DNA of 64,000 nucleotides from Epiperipatus broadwayi (Eukaryota > Onychophora > Udeonychophora > Euonychophora > Peripatidae). The position numbers were made by a program, and so were the translations under genes. Of this stretch, positions 1 to 11,323 are shown one piece after another; the first letter of the stretch is position 1, and each line of letters begins with the position of its first letter. The notes beneath the pieces were generated by a model, which did not search any database, was not told the origin of the DNA, and saw only the letters and a list, made by a program, of their open reading frames with translations. The DNA is taken from assembly GCA_028023455.1 (NCBI GenBank), contig JAQFVV010006272.1, positions 4,951,217 to 5,015,216 on the forward strand, written 5' to 3'.

Positions 1-230
1 CTACTACTACTACTACTACGACTACTACGACTACTACTATGACTACTACGATGACTACGACGATGACTACGACGACTACTACTACTACTACTACTACTAC
101 TACAACTACTACGACTACGACGACGACGACTACTACGACTACTATGACTACTACTACTACTACTACGACTACTATGACTACTATGACTACTACTACGATG
201 AGTACTACGACGACTACGACGACTACGACA

Positions 231-262
<32 letters not shown>

Positions 263-347
263 GACTACGACGATGACGACTACTACTACTACTACTACTA
301 CTACGACTACTACGACTACTACGACTACGACAATGACGATGACGATG

Positions 348-391
<44 letters not shown>

Positions 392-662
392 TACTACTAC
401 CACTACTACCACTACTATCACTACCACTACCACTACCACTACTACTACTACTACTACGACTACTACGACGACTACGACGACTACTACTACTACTACTACT
501 ACTACTACGACTACTACGACTACGACGACTACTACTACTACTACTACTACTACTACGACTACTACGACTAGTACGACTACTACTACGACTACGACGACGA
601 CTACGACGACGACTACGATGACTACTACTACTACTACTACTACTACTATGACGACGACTACG

Positions 663-694
<32 letters not shown>

Positions 695-725
695 GACTAC
701 TACGACTACTACGACGACTACGATG

Positions 726-756
<31 letters not shown>

Positions 757-1202
757 TGACTACTACGACTACGACTACTACGACGACTACTACTACTACT
801 ACTACTATGACTACGACTACTACGACTACTACTACTACGATGACTACTACGACGACTACGACGACGACTACGACGACGACTATGATGACTACTACTACTA
901 CTACTACTACTACGACTACTACGACTACTACTACTACTACTACGACTACTACGACTACTACGACGACTACTACGACGACTACTACGACGACTACTACGAC
1001 GACTATGACGACTACTACTACTACCACTACTACTACTACGACTACGACGACTACTACTACTACTACTACGACTACTACGACTACTACGACGACTACTACG
1101 ACGACTACTATGACGACTACTACGACGACTACGACGACTACTACTACTACTACTACTACTACTATGACTACTACTACTACTACGACTACTACGACTACGA
1201 CG

Positions 1203-1249
<47 letters not shown>

Positions 1250-1545
1250 GACTACGACTACTACGACTACTACGACTACTACTACGACTACTACGATGAC
1301 TACGACGACGACTACGACGACTATGATGACTACTACTACTACTACTACTATTACTACTACTACGACGATGACTACGACGACTACTACGACTACTACTACT
1401 ACTAAGACTACTACGACTACTACGACGACTACTACAATGACTACTACGACGACTACTACGACGACTACTACGACGACGACTACTACTACTACTACTACTA
1501 CGACTACTACGACTATGACGACTACTACGATGACTACTACTACTG

Positions 1546-1582
<37 letters not shown>

Positions 1583-1844
1583 GATGACTACTACGACTAC
1601 TACGACTACTACTACGACTACTACGACGACTACGACGACGACTACGACGACGACTACGACTACTACTACTACTACTACTACTACGACGACTACGATGATG
1701 ACGACCACTACGACGACGATGACTACGACGACGACTACTACGACGACTACTACTACTACTACTACTACTACTATGACTATGACTACTATGACTACTACGA
1801 CGACTACTACGATGACTACTACGACGACTACGACGACTACGACA

Positions 1845-1879
<35 letters not shown>

Positions 1880-2045
1880 GACTACTACGACTACGACGAC
1901 GACTACTACTACTACTACTACTACGATTACTACGACTACTACGACTACTACGACTACTACGACGACGACGACGACTACGACGACTACTACTACTACTACT
2001 ACTACTATGACGACGACTACAACGACTACGACGACTACTACGACG

Positions 2046-2078
<33 letters not shown>
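1..2078. repeat. (ACT/ACG)n trinucleotide satellite
   Basis: A continuous array of ACT and ACG triplets with ATG and ACA variants, open from the left edge of the window. Read on the plus strand it gives a 700-residue polythreonine frame, which is a by-product of the triplet repeat. Most replacements of Thr are Met (ATG), which is what CpG deamination of ACG gives; the complementary decay gives ACA, still Thr. Blocks of pure ACT alternate with ACG-rich blocks. A stretch near 210-265 recurs almost unchanged near 1820-1880, so the array has grown by long internal duplication as well as by slippage. Confidence 0.95.
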
Positions 2079-2079
<1 letters not shown>

Positions 2080-2118
2080 TTACTATTATTATTATTATTG
2101 TTGTTATTGTTGTTGTTG

Positions 2119-2150
<32 letters not shown>

Positions 2151-2151
2151 T
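2079..2151. repeat. (TTA/TTG)n microsatellite
   Basis: The ACT/ACG array passes directly into TTA and TTG triplets that keep the three-base period, then ends at unique sequence beginning TGATGGGGCC. The change looks like a switch of repeat unit within one array. Confidence 0.9.
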
Positions 2152-4693
2152 GATGGGGCCTTTTGAATAAACTCTTAAACACTTCTTTTTTTTGGTATAA
2201 TAAAATATTACCTACTTTAACTGTTGATGAAACTTATGGAAATATTACCTACCTACTTTATAATCATGTGAACAACAAAAACAACAAGTTTCCCCATAAA
2301 ATAATTTATTGAATCAAAAAAAAATGAAACTTTGGACAAGTTGTGAAGCAAAACAAGTAAAAAAATACCACCATTTAAGGAGGGCATAAAAAAACAGCAG
2401 CCAAAAGTAACACACAAATAAAATAACAGGGAAGCCTCAAAGCTGTAAGTAACGGGATTTTGGACCCTTTGAACCAACAACTTCCCTTATGCAGACCTAC
2501 ATAGGTACACTTGCAGGAGTTTCTCTTTCTGGGGAAACACAATATTGTGCATCCACTTGTGTGGCTGGCTGGCAATTCACTCAGCTTCGACCAATCCGGA
2601 CAACTTGCAGACGACATTTGACAGTTCTCACACGAATTCGCGCATAAACAGGCATTTGCGCGCAAAATCGGAAAAAAACTCTGCTGAAAAGAAGAACCTT
2701 TTCAAGTTGTGTGTAGATCAAAAGCATAGGGAAGCATGTGTGATGACATGAAAATTCTTAATATGGAAGAGTAATTCCATTATGCTTTCTAAAAAATTTC
2801 CGACAATGAATTTTTGCAAAGTTTCATCTCTTTCAAATACGGCCACCATCAAATCAGACCATAGTGAGAGTTCAAGAGCACTCACTTGCTGAATACTGTC
2901 ACAACGCAATGGGCATAGTATTTCATTATGCAATCATAAAATAATCGCCCTCAGGCGGCCTGTTATGGCTCAAAAAACCCTTCTTTCACTGTCAGCCATA
3001 AGTTAAGGCCACTAAAATGGTATATTGATGTATGTTTTGTGAAAAACAGTGCCATCAGATGGTAGGGTTTAGTTTTCATACTATTACTGTTCCATCTCAA
3101 CAAAAGTTTTATATAATTAAATATTTTGCTTCCTATTTCCTGACCAATGTTTGTCGGTAAGTAAATAGCTTTTCCGTTCTAAATGATTAATACTTGGAGC
3201 AATCCTTTTTGTCGAGATGAAATAATTTAATATTATTATGTATTTTGAAATATTTATGCGTCTATGGTTTAGTTTTGGGGGGACGCTAGATCAAGTATAA
3301 GATTTTATTTAATTCTATTATTTCATGTTATGAAAATGAAAGGGAGGGAATTTAGAAAGTATATTCTTGCTAGATAGTAAAAGACAGTATAAAATGTTTA
3401 ATTAAAAATATTTGAGGGATTTTGTTTTGAAGGGAGAGACATGTTGCCCAGGAAAAGATATTCGTAATAACATTAATACTTATTTTGTTCATGTTGGTTC
3501 AATCTTGGTTAATCCGTATAACATTTGTGTAATTTTTAATAGCTAAGTACAATTTTATAGTTACATTCTAAAAATGTATTTTTCCAGTACTTGTATTTTG
3601 CCTTGCCAGCACTTGCTTTTGTTCTTTGTGATTGCTAAATCAGAAGCCATGTGATAATTTCACTGGCTATGAATTTTTTTATCAGGATATGAAAGTCAAA
3701 ATGGGAAGAACTGGGGGCAAGCTGAGCTTAACTAGCCTTGGTGATTCCCATCCTTCCATCTGAAATGTTTTTAGGTTTGCTAATGGCGCAGACCCTTCAT
3801 TCTTCATTTTTGGCGTCACTGGAATGGGGCAGGGGAAATGAGTCTATGCTGGTGATGTAATGTCAAATGTTGGTTCTGTCCAACTTCTTTTGTTCTGAGC
3901 ACATCATGGTGGATTGACTACAGTCTAATTACTTTATTTATGTTTTATAATCAGTGAATATTTAGTTGCGAATATCGCAATCTGTTTACATTTAAACGTG
4001 TCACTCTCTTCGAAGCCAATTCCTAAAAATATGATCCAATTATTTCTTTCTAAAAATAAAGTTCACTTAGATTAAAGTGACATTTAAAATAGGGCTATTT
4101 AAAATATTTGTCTCATAAATGTCAGATTTGAGTCGGTGTCTACCATAAAACTCTAATAGTGTTATTTGTTAAATTAGCATATGAACTATACTGCTCCCTT
4201 ACTTGAGGCATAATTAATGACAGGATCAAAATTTATGTTAACAAATTAGTGAAATAAAACAGAGAGACATTAGAAGAGTTAATGAATGTTTTTATTAAAT
4301 ATATATGTGAATTTAAGCTACCTGTAGTTCGTCTCCATTCATTTCATTCTAAAATTAGCATTTCTAATTAATTATTGTGCTGCTACCTGATGGCTCAAGG
4401 TCACATACATACCATTCCTATATTTAAGTAAATGAATAGGTCTAATTAGAATCAATATTAGAGTTGGACGTTAGAATTAATTGAGGCTCATGCACTACCG
4501 TTGATGCTAGTGGGCCGGAGTGTAGAAAAGATTAACTGCTTGCCTTGAAAATGTTATTAATTAGTTGGTAGATTTAGAGGGTGGGTAAACAGGGCAGAAT
4601 CCATAAGTATTCTTTATCTTTGATTTCGTGTACGGTTGGATCTGAGGTACTTTTACCCAGGCTGTGAATCGTATTGAGTTAATATACAATTTT
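2152..4693. other. Unassigned non-coding sequence
   Basis: No gene, LTR pair or element end could be supported here. Short frames on both strands between 2253 and 2933 have no recognisable domain, splice context or similarity to neighbours. A short CpG-bearing patch at about 2575-2680 (two GCGC sites close together, several other CpG) stands out from the CpG-poor surroundings. A moderately GC-rich stretch at 3660-3930 contains no open frame. Confidence 0.5.
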
Positions 4694-4709
4694 GACCGGT
4701 ACAATATAT
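4694..4709 (+). repeat. LTR-terminus-like 16-mer
   Basis: GACCGGTACAATATAT occurs here and again at 21934-21949, where it is the right end (..GGTACA) of a 2.6 kb TG..CA insertion plus its ATAT target duplication. Here it may mark the edge of a related but decayed LTR. I could not find the matching other end. Confidence 0.4.
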
Positions 4710-4758
4710 CACTAGCTGAAAATTCAAATATAAAATGTCAAATCATTCTCTCAAAGGT

Positions 4759-4889
4759 TATATTTTTTTCAGAAATATTACCTTGTGAATAAAGATAAGG
4801 TCTGAATTTCAAACAGGACAACCTATTGGTGCTATTTGATATTCAGACTTTATCTTTATTCATGAGGTAGCATTGCTGAAAAAATATAA
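4759..4889. repeat. Palindromic hairpin, about 130 bp
   Basis: Arms 4759-4812 and 4836-4889 are imperfect reverse complements, with a loop of about 23 bp. The shared core reads GAATAAAGATAA on the left arm. It has the size of a small MITE or snap-back element, but no target duplication is clear in this AT-rich context. Confidence 0.75.
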
Positions 4890-5110
4890 TATTTGGAAAA
4901 GAAATTTGATATTTATACATAATAATGATAAATAGGTCTGAAATTTAAATTAACCAAGATATTATAACAACTACACATAAATCAGTCTAAGTTTAAAGTA
5001 TTAAGGTAGAGTTAAACAAATATCACAGATTTAATTGCATGTCTCACTTCTTTATTTAAAATGGTGGACAATTCCAAAAATATAATAACTGTAGGGAATA
5101 CTTTGTTTTC

Positions 5111-5680
5111 TTATTCCTTATTACTATATAATTTACTATACAACATTATCACACATTTCATGAAATCTCTCTTTTCTAGTAACAGTTCCATTTCTCTTCT
5201 TATTGCAGAAATAATTTTCCTACCAATACCAAGACATAGTTTTACAATTTTGAGACCTTTATTCTCTTCTACAGCTTTCCTTGCCCATTCACAATTATAT
5301 TTTGTTATATAGTTATTTAGTCTTTTTCATACAATTGTACAAAATTCTAAATATTCAACTGTTTTTAATGAATCATTTTTAAAAAACATTTTTATATTGC
5401 TTCTTTTCTTCAAGCATTATCTTGTCTCAATATAAAATTTATGATACATTGCTGTTTTTTGTACTATCTTTCTAGCGGTGTCAATTATCTCATTATTGAT
5501 TTCATTTATAAACATGTATCTATTTATGAACATAGATAAGCAAAAAAAGATGATATCATTTTTTCTGTATGTTTTGAATAATAGTATCAAAAGTATCAAG
5601 ATAACTGGTGTAGCTAATATTATGTATATTATAATTTCTTTGCATAGCTCCCCAGTTAGTGTTAACATTGATATTTTCAT
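5111..5680 (-). pseudogene. Decayed ORF with one membrane segment, family unknown
   Basis: One reading frame runs from an ATG at 5680 to a TAA at 5111, about 189 codons, broken only by an in-frame TAA near 5417 and an in-frame TGA near 5333. In such AT-rich DNA this is much longer than chance predicts. The N-terminal part contains a hydrophobic stretch (IIIYIILATPVILILLILLF) followed by basic residues, so a single membrane-spanning helix is likely. The C-terminal part is charged and helical (for example EWARKAVEENKGLKIV). I do not recognise the family. It could be a remnant of a transposon accessory ORF or of a host gene. It lies on the same strand as the host gene exons, but with no splice evidence linking it to them. 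Confidence 0.35.
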
Positions 5681-5801
5681 TTTTGAGTGTTTGAAATCAA
5701 CATTCTGAATAAAATAATTATTTTATTTGCTGACACTAAAACAATTAAATATTTATTAACAAAAAAGTTGTCAAATAGTAAGTAACAAAACTATAAAATA
5801 G

Positions 5802-5906
5802 AACAAAAGCAAAACTCTCCATACAGTAGTCCACCCAGTGCCAACCAGAATAATCAATGAACGCCAGAGGCCTGTGCACTACTGTATGGAGAGTTTTGCC
5901 TTTGTT
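5802..5906. repeat. Near-perfect palindrome, 105 bp
   Basis: Arms 5802-5830 and 5878-5906 are reverse complements with a single mismatch; both contain CTCCATACAGTAGT or its complement. The loop of about 47 bp is unusually GC-rich for this region. It is probably a young snap-back element or a MITE. Confidence 0.85.
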
Positions 5907-6410
5907 AATAACAGATGTGCTAGCATAAGAAATGGTGATCATTTGATACAAAATAGAAAGTCACACTTTTTTTTTTAATAAAATATACTCATTATCAAAT
6001 ACTGATACTTATAATGATTCCTTCTATTAAATGACTAAACACAAACTTAAAAAGATGATACTACATATAGTTTTTAAATACAAAAAATTATAAAATGATT
6101 TTACTATTGGTTGGTTGTCTAAATATAATAAATATAAACAAGCCATAGGTTAAGCAACCATAATTATATAATATATCCATTATTAGTAATGGCTGTATCA
6201 TAATACACTTATGTTTTTGTTCTAATGGCAATTGCATTAACATTCAAAAGACAAAACCAGATTACTTTAAAATCTTTATTTGCAGATAAGAGCAATCAGA
6301 TATGCATTTACCAATCACTGACGGATAACTCAATGGATTATAGCTAGCTATCTGAAAAAAATCTGAGAGTATTTTATCAATTTTTGGCTACATAAAATAT
6401 TTTTCAGAGT
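5907..6410. other. Non-coding; weak tRNA-like A box
   Basis: No gene seen. Positions about 6323-6352 read like the D-arm of a tRNA (ACTCAATGGATTATAGC, plus strand) and face the tRNA-like segment at 6411-6472 on the other strand. This could be the head of a second decayed SINE, but no B box follows at the expected distance. Confidence 0.3.
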
Positions 6411-6472
6411 TCCACCTGGATTTAAATCCTCATTAATGCAGGTAAGTGCATTAATCACTACACCATAAGACC
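6411..6472 (-). repeat. tRNA-derived SINE head (putative)
   Basis: On the minus strand the segment starts with a tRNA-like acceptor/D-arm region. An A-box-like TGGTGTAGTGATTAA lies at 6465-6451 and a B-box-like GATTTAAATCC at 6428-6418, a spacing close to that in tRNA genes. The cloverleaf stems do not pair well, so this is a retroposed tRNA-like head and not a functional tRNA gene. Confidence 0.4.
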
Positions 6473-6645
6473 TTTCTAAATATATTGAACTTTATTTTAT
6501 ATTACAAGTTATACAAAAAAACTTGAAGTATGGTGTTGCATCTTATAAATTGTTATTGTAAGTAATATCCAATAAGAAAGACTCAACTATAACTAAAATT
6601 TCAAGCTACCTATAAGAATGTTAATATATATATATACATATATAT
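6473..6645. other. Non-coding AT-rich spacer
   Basis: AT-rich sequence ending in a TA dinucleotide run at about 6622-6645. Nothing else seen. Confidence 0.5.
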
Positions 6646-7862
6646 TGTACCGTTTATTTATATATGGTACAAATATATCGGCATTTGGTAAAAGCTAAAA
6701 AAAAAAAGAGTAAAATTATTTTTTTTTATTAGTACAATTTATTTTTTTTAAAAAACATACAGTGAAAGTTAAAATTGTCTTTTATATTTTTTTACGTAAT
6801 TAAAAATAAAAGTAGAAATTGGAGAGAACAAAAGACACACAGATTACTAATCCTGATAAAGTAAAAGAATTCAAAAAGTAAAAAGATAAGCTAAAAGAAA
6901 AATATTTTAGCTAATTAAAGATGGCAGAATTATGCTGAAAAAAATAAAGACTTTGTAATTGAAAAATGATAAAGAATGTACAAGATTATGAACCTAAATG
7001 CCATGATAATAACATGCGCAGAAGTCTGAAAACTGGACCTCTAGTATAAAAGGCAGAGACCCAGTTTGACGAACGTCTTGTTTTGTCTGTTTTTTCCTTT
7101 GGCTGGTTTTGGATTATTAAATCCAAGACCACTTCATGATGAAATAATCCTTCATGTGGGAGTAGACCAGAGCTTTAACTGACATCGTTAAGAAAATGGA
7201 CACTAGAAAAGCTTCTGTGACTAGCCTTCAGAATAGACTACAAGATCAACTTCTAACTAATGGCCGAGCTCATTCTAACCCCAAAAACTATGCATAGTAA
7301 GCTACAACCTTCTAGCTAAACTTACCGGTAAGACATGACTCTTTATTATTCCCGATTGTGACTAAATTATCGACAAACCATTTTGCAAACAATTCGTAAA
7401 AATATACATATAACAGGACCCCAATAGACTTTAATTTTTCTGTTCAAGAGACTTTTATTTATCCAAGAACTTTTTTAATTGTGAAACTGTTGTTTTAATT
7501 ACTTTATTTTATGAATTGCTTCATGTTTGGATTAGTGTGTGTTCTCTCCAGTTTATTTAATTAACAATTTAACGTTAAATATTTTAGTTTGTTAGAATAA
7601 AAGAGATTTTACTTTTATCAATCTTTTTCATTTGTACGTTATTAATAATAGTTATTAATTATTATTAAATTTATTAATATTAGTTTAGTGATCTTTAAAA
7701 ATATAATTTACCTTTGCCAATATGTTTAATAAGTTCCAGGAATCATAACATTTAAAAGACAATTCTAGTTCATGGTGTGATGTAATACCGATTCATTTAA
7801 AAAACATTTTTCTTTTTAATTTGCGATAGGTTATTTGACAGATTTCAGCAGGTTCTTTTACA
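6646..7862 (+). mobile_element. Possible solo or truncated LTR
   Basis: The segment starts TGTACCG directly after an ATAT run, contains a strong TATA box (TATAAAAGG at 7045-7053), and ends TTTTACA six bases before TGGCGCCC, which resembles a lysine-tRNA primer-binding site. No second copy of this LTR lies in the window and no coding interior follows, so it would be a solo or 5'-only remnant. The boundaries are inferred from the TG..CA rule and the downstream PBS-like motif only. Confidence 0.35.
7045..7053 (+). promoter_or_regulatory. TATA box of putative LTR
   Basis: TATAAAAGG is a near-consensus TATA box and is followed by a less AT-rich stretch where a transcription start would lie. It is the only strong TATA box I noticed in this part of the window. 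Confidence 0.45.
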
Positions 7863-7868
7863 GAATTC

Positions 7869-7880
7869 TGGCGCCCTGAT
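7869..7880 (+). promoter_or_regulatory. PBS-like TGGCGCCC
   Basis: TGGCGCCCTGAT matches the first eight bases of lysine-tRNA primer-binding sites; the remaining positions do not match. It sits six bases after the proposed LTR end. Confidence 0.3.
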
Positions 7881-9143
7881 CAAATAAATTAAAAGCTGAT
7901 TTCGTTGATGGCGTAATTTGCAACAATTACTAGGTAGAGTTGATCAAGAAATATAGTTATGTTTTTTTGAAATAAAAAAATAAACTTTTCTTTTACATAA
8001 CTTGATCAACTCGCGTAGTTTATATGTGTATAGAGGCCTAGCAAGACGGAAAACGTTATAATATATATATGCTAAGAAATTAAAAATTGTCATTATCATC
8101 ATTAGCAGTATTCATAAATAATTACATTTGAAATTCATATATCAAAATAATAGAATCAGCAATGCGATTGTTTGTGGGTGCCTGTGGCTGCTGATAAATG
8201 GTGGACTTAAATAAAATTATTATTTTATAATATGACGATTGAGCAACTCCAAGTATATCTCACATCCTATTCTTGTAAATACTTGGAAGACACATATTCA
8301 CCTTTCACTTTGTTTGTTCTTTCTATAAAAGATTTCTTCCTCAGTATTTTTAACCTTTTTCCCCAATTAATTTTACAATTCATAGAATCTTTATATACTT
8401 TCTTTCTGAAAGTAAATCCACACACACAAAAAAATTCAGAATTATTATGGTATTAATTTATATTTGAGTGTGTTATTCATTTGCCCATTTTTCAGAGAAA
8501 TTTAATTTATTCAATTTAATTAATTAATGCATTTGTATTGTTTTTTTCAAATTATTTTGTGTTTATTATTTTCTTAATATATTATATTACTATTGCAAAA
8601 GATTGTTATGATTAGTTATTGAAAAATAAAAAAAATAAACTCCATAATCAATTGCTTGAAAGTTATATAATATCCAAGATTTAAAAGCAATGAGCTGGTA
8701 ATAGGAGTTCTATTTAAGTAACTAAAATGAATCTTTTTTTTTTACTTCTGTTGGAATCACTCCAAAAAATTCTTAACTCTTGAATCCTCATACTAGCACT
8801 AACTTAAAATGTTCAGAGTATTTGAGATTATTGATTTAATAATATTCAACTTATCTGCATATATATTCTCATTATTAGATAGTAAGGTTGCAACAAATAA
8901 ACAATTTATAAATATAACATAAAGTGAATATTATTAACAAAGATAAAATATAGAAGATATATGTCAAAAAAGTGAAGTATAATATTAATTTTATTATGTC
9001 TTTATGTGACTTAATTAAAAAATAAATACTCTCTAATTTGTAAAAATATCTTGTTTTTATCAATAAATTAAATACTTGTAATACAACAATAACATTGAAT
9101 TCTTTTGTAGTACTTCTATGTACAATTCAATTAAATATATATA
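7881..9143. other. Non-coding AT-rich sequence
   Basis: No gene seen. A short inverted repeat lies at 7939-8011 (GTTGATCAAG..CTTGATCAAC). Short frames at 8232-8456 (plus) and 8875-9063 (minus) are low-complexity Phe/Ile/Leu/Ser translations of AT-rich DNA. Confidence 0.5.
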
Positions 9144-9480
9144 TACACCTGGGTCTCATTTTATGTGGTAGATAAGTTCCTCAGAAAACACGCACAAAAG
9201 AAATCGCACAAAAATACTTAACTTACCTTGAAAAATGGGGGATACGTACTGTAATTTTCCAAAAATCGCATAAAAGCAAAGCAATAACGTAAAATTACTT
9301 TAAAATTCGCATAAAAAAAAAATAAGAAAATAAAATATGACTAATAAAAAATTTCAAATTTGAAAAAAATTGATACAAGACAAACTTTTTTACTTTTTTT
9401 ATTAACTACAGTATTTAATTTTATTCAAAACAATATATTTTTATACGTAATTTACATTTTTTTCATACATGTATGGTATT

Positions 9481-9693
9481 TTAATCATTATCGCTATTTG
9501 AGATATCAGAATCATCACAAGAGGAAATACAACTAGCGCCAACTTCATTTTTTTAAATTGGTCTTATAGTGGATTCGCCCAAACTAAAACGTTTTCCAAC
9601 TGCTGTTGATTTTTCCCATTTTGCTAAGCGATCTAAAATTAAAATTTTTGTTTCCAAAGATATTCATTTTCTTGGGTGTTTTTTCCTCTCCAT
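9481..9693 (-). pseudogene. Tigger-like transposase remnant (HTH plus C-terminal tail)
   Basis: From an ATG at 9693, one frame reads a basic start, a TGA, then a CENP-B/psq-type helix-turn-helix with ILDRLAKWEKS and FSLGESTIR, the DNA-binding motif of pogo/Tigger transposases that contacts the TIRs. A TAA follows, and the same frame continues with an Asp/Ser-rich end (SCDDSDISNSDND) and a final stop. Tigger transposases normally have a second DNA-binding domain and a DDE nuclease between these parts; both are missing. The TGA could be a CGA (Arg) lost by CpG deamination. The head and tail lie in frame with each other across the deletion. Confidence 0.75.
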
Positions 9694-10386
9694 TATAGTA
9701 AACCAAAAGTTTAAATAAAAATAAGAATTTAGACTTATGATAATAAAAAGACACCTACTCACCACTGTTGGTCAAAATTTAATTAAAACTAACAATTAAA
9801 AATTAAATTCTTATTTTTGTCTTTAATTTTTTAATTTTCAATTTCATTTAAAAATCAAATTTCATCGCTTCATATCACATTAATTTAAGATCAAGTTACG
9901 TAATTTTTAAATTGTTAATTACAATTAAAAATCAGATTTTAATTGTCAAATTTAATTGTGCCTACTGCTGTTACTCACATTTTAAAAATAAACTTGCGGA
10001 CACTAAATGATTAATTGATTACGTACTCTTTTTTAAAAAAGCAAAAATGATTTAAAATGCAAAAATATCAACATACATAGTATAGGCATCTATAACGATT
10101 GAACAAATTTACATTATAATCTTGTAAAATTTATTACTTGTGGACACTAAATGATTAATTGATTATGTACTCTTTTTTTAAAAAGCAAAAACAGAATGTG
10201 ATTTAAAATGCAAAATCAACAAAATGAGTACTATAGGTATCTATAACGTTTGAACAGATTTACATTATAATCTCGTAAAATTTAATGTGTGTATATAAAA
10301 TGGGAAAATCCTGATTTTAAATGAATTATGAACTTCTTTATTGCATAAAATCTATTACAATACTATTATAAAGCGCTGAAAGTATT

Positions 10387-10514
10387 AAAATTATTAGATG
10401 GAAGTCGAACTCCAATAATGCGCTATTACTTTAAATATGACGTGAGTGTGTGAAATTTATAATATTTAAAGTAATAGCGCATTATCGGAGCTCGACTTCT
10501 GATCTAATAATTTT
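10387..10514. repeat. Palindrome inside Tigger-like element
   Basis: Arms 10387-10437 and 10462-10514 are reverse complements with few mismatches (AAGTCGA, AATGCGCTATTACTTTAAATAT) around a 24-bp loop. It is either a subterminal structure of the transposon or a snap-back element nested in it. Confidence 0.8.
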
Positions 10515-10619
10515 TATCGCATAAAAGAAAAACACATATAAAGATATTAAGAAGAAACATGAATCTCATAACTTCAAAATCGCATTAAATAAATCCGCAT
10601 AAAATGAGACCCGGGTGTA

Positions 10620-11323
10620 TATTACTTTCTTATTAAAAATTTTGATAAAGAATGATACTTCTTATACTTCATTAGAATCAATTTTTATGGCTACTCTATT
10701 TTTACAACAGAACCTTTTTTACAACTATTACATTTATTTGTTAATAAAAAAACAGATTTATGTCATAAAAACTGACTCTAACAAAAATAATATACTATTG
10801 AAATAATGATATATTTTAATTAACAGCTTATTTATTTGTTAATAAAAAAAGGATTATAATGTAAAAATAAAACTGTTGTGAAAACTAAATGATTATAATA
10901 TATTGTTAAAATAATGATATATTTGAGCCAACAACTGATTTAAAAATCAGATGATTATTGGAAATATTAAGATAATGATCCAAATTCTAGTGGATAGTGA
11001 ATTTAGGTAGATAATAAAGTGAATATTTATATATAAGATCAAGAAAAATAGAATTAAAAATATTTAAAAGCATAATTTAAATAGTTTTGACAAGTATATC
11101 ATAATAAGCTTATATACACATATTAAAATTGTAATAAATATTTAATAATAATAAAATTCTGGCTTGAAATTAGTGAAAAAAATACTCATAAAAAAGCTAT
11201 TGTTATTAATAAATGTAAAAAACTTATCGGAAAAATATACAGCTGGATATTTGACATATGAATTATTAGTAGGATAAAATTCAGTATATAATTATTAAGT
11301 GAATTAAAATAAAATAAATATAT
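10620..11323. other. AT-rich spacer
   Basis: Very AT-rich sequence between two transposons, with no gene or repeat boundary. The 63-codon plus-strand frame at 10615-10806 begins in the Tigger TIR and is not a gene. Confidence 0.5.

Larger units (their letters stand above)
9146..10617 (-). mobile_element. Tigger/pogo-like DNA transposon, internally deleted
   Basis: The element is bounded by terminal inverted repeats CACCYGGGTCTCATTTTATG, followed by YGG, and is flanked by TA (9144-9145 and 10618-10619), the Tc1/mariner-type target duplication. The TIRs resemble those of the Tigger branch (a CTCRTTTTAT-type core followed by a GCG-rich stretch). Inside, on the minus strand, is a transposase remnant carrying only the N-terminal helix-turn-helix and the acidic C-terminal tail, so the catalytic DDE region is gone. 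At 1.47 kb it is a non-autonomous derivative. A 128-bp palindrome lies in its right half. Confidence 0.8.

Noticed and set aside
39-2153. 704-codon polythreonine protein
   Set aside because: It is a translation of a trinucleotide array that extends past its ends; no promoter, splice site or non-repetitive coding sequence.
2253-2933. Overlapping 68-96 codon frames on both strands, one cysteine-rich
   Set aside because: No domain, no splice context, frames overlap each other; cysteines do not form a known motif.
6305-6350. Possible fourth host exon (minus) with AG/GT borders
   Set aside because: Joined in phase 2 after the 17691 exon it hits a stop at once; the sequence is better explained as SINE-like.
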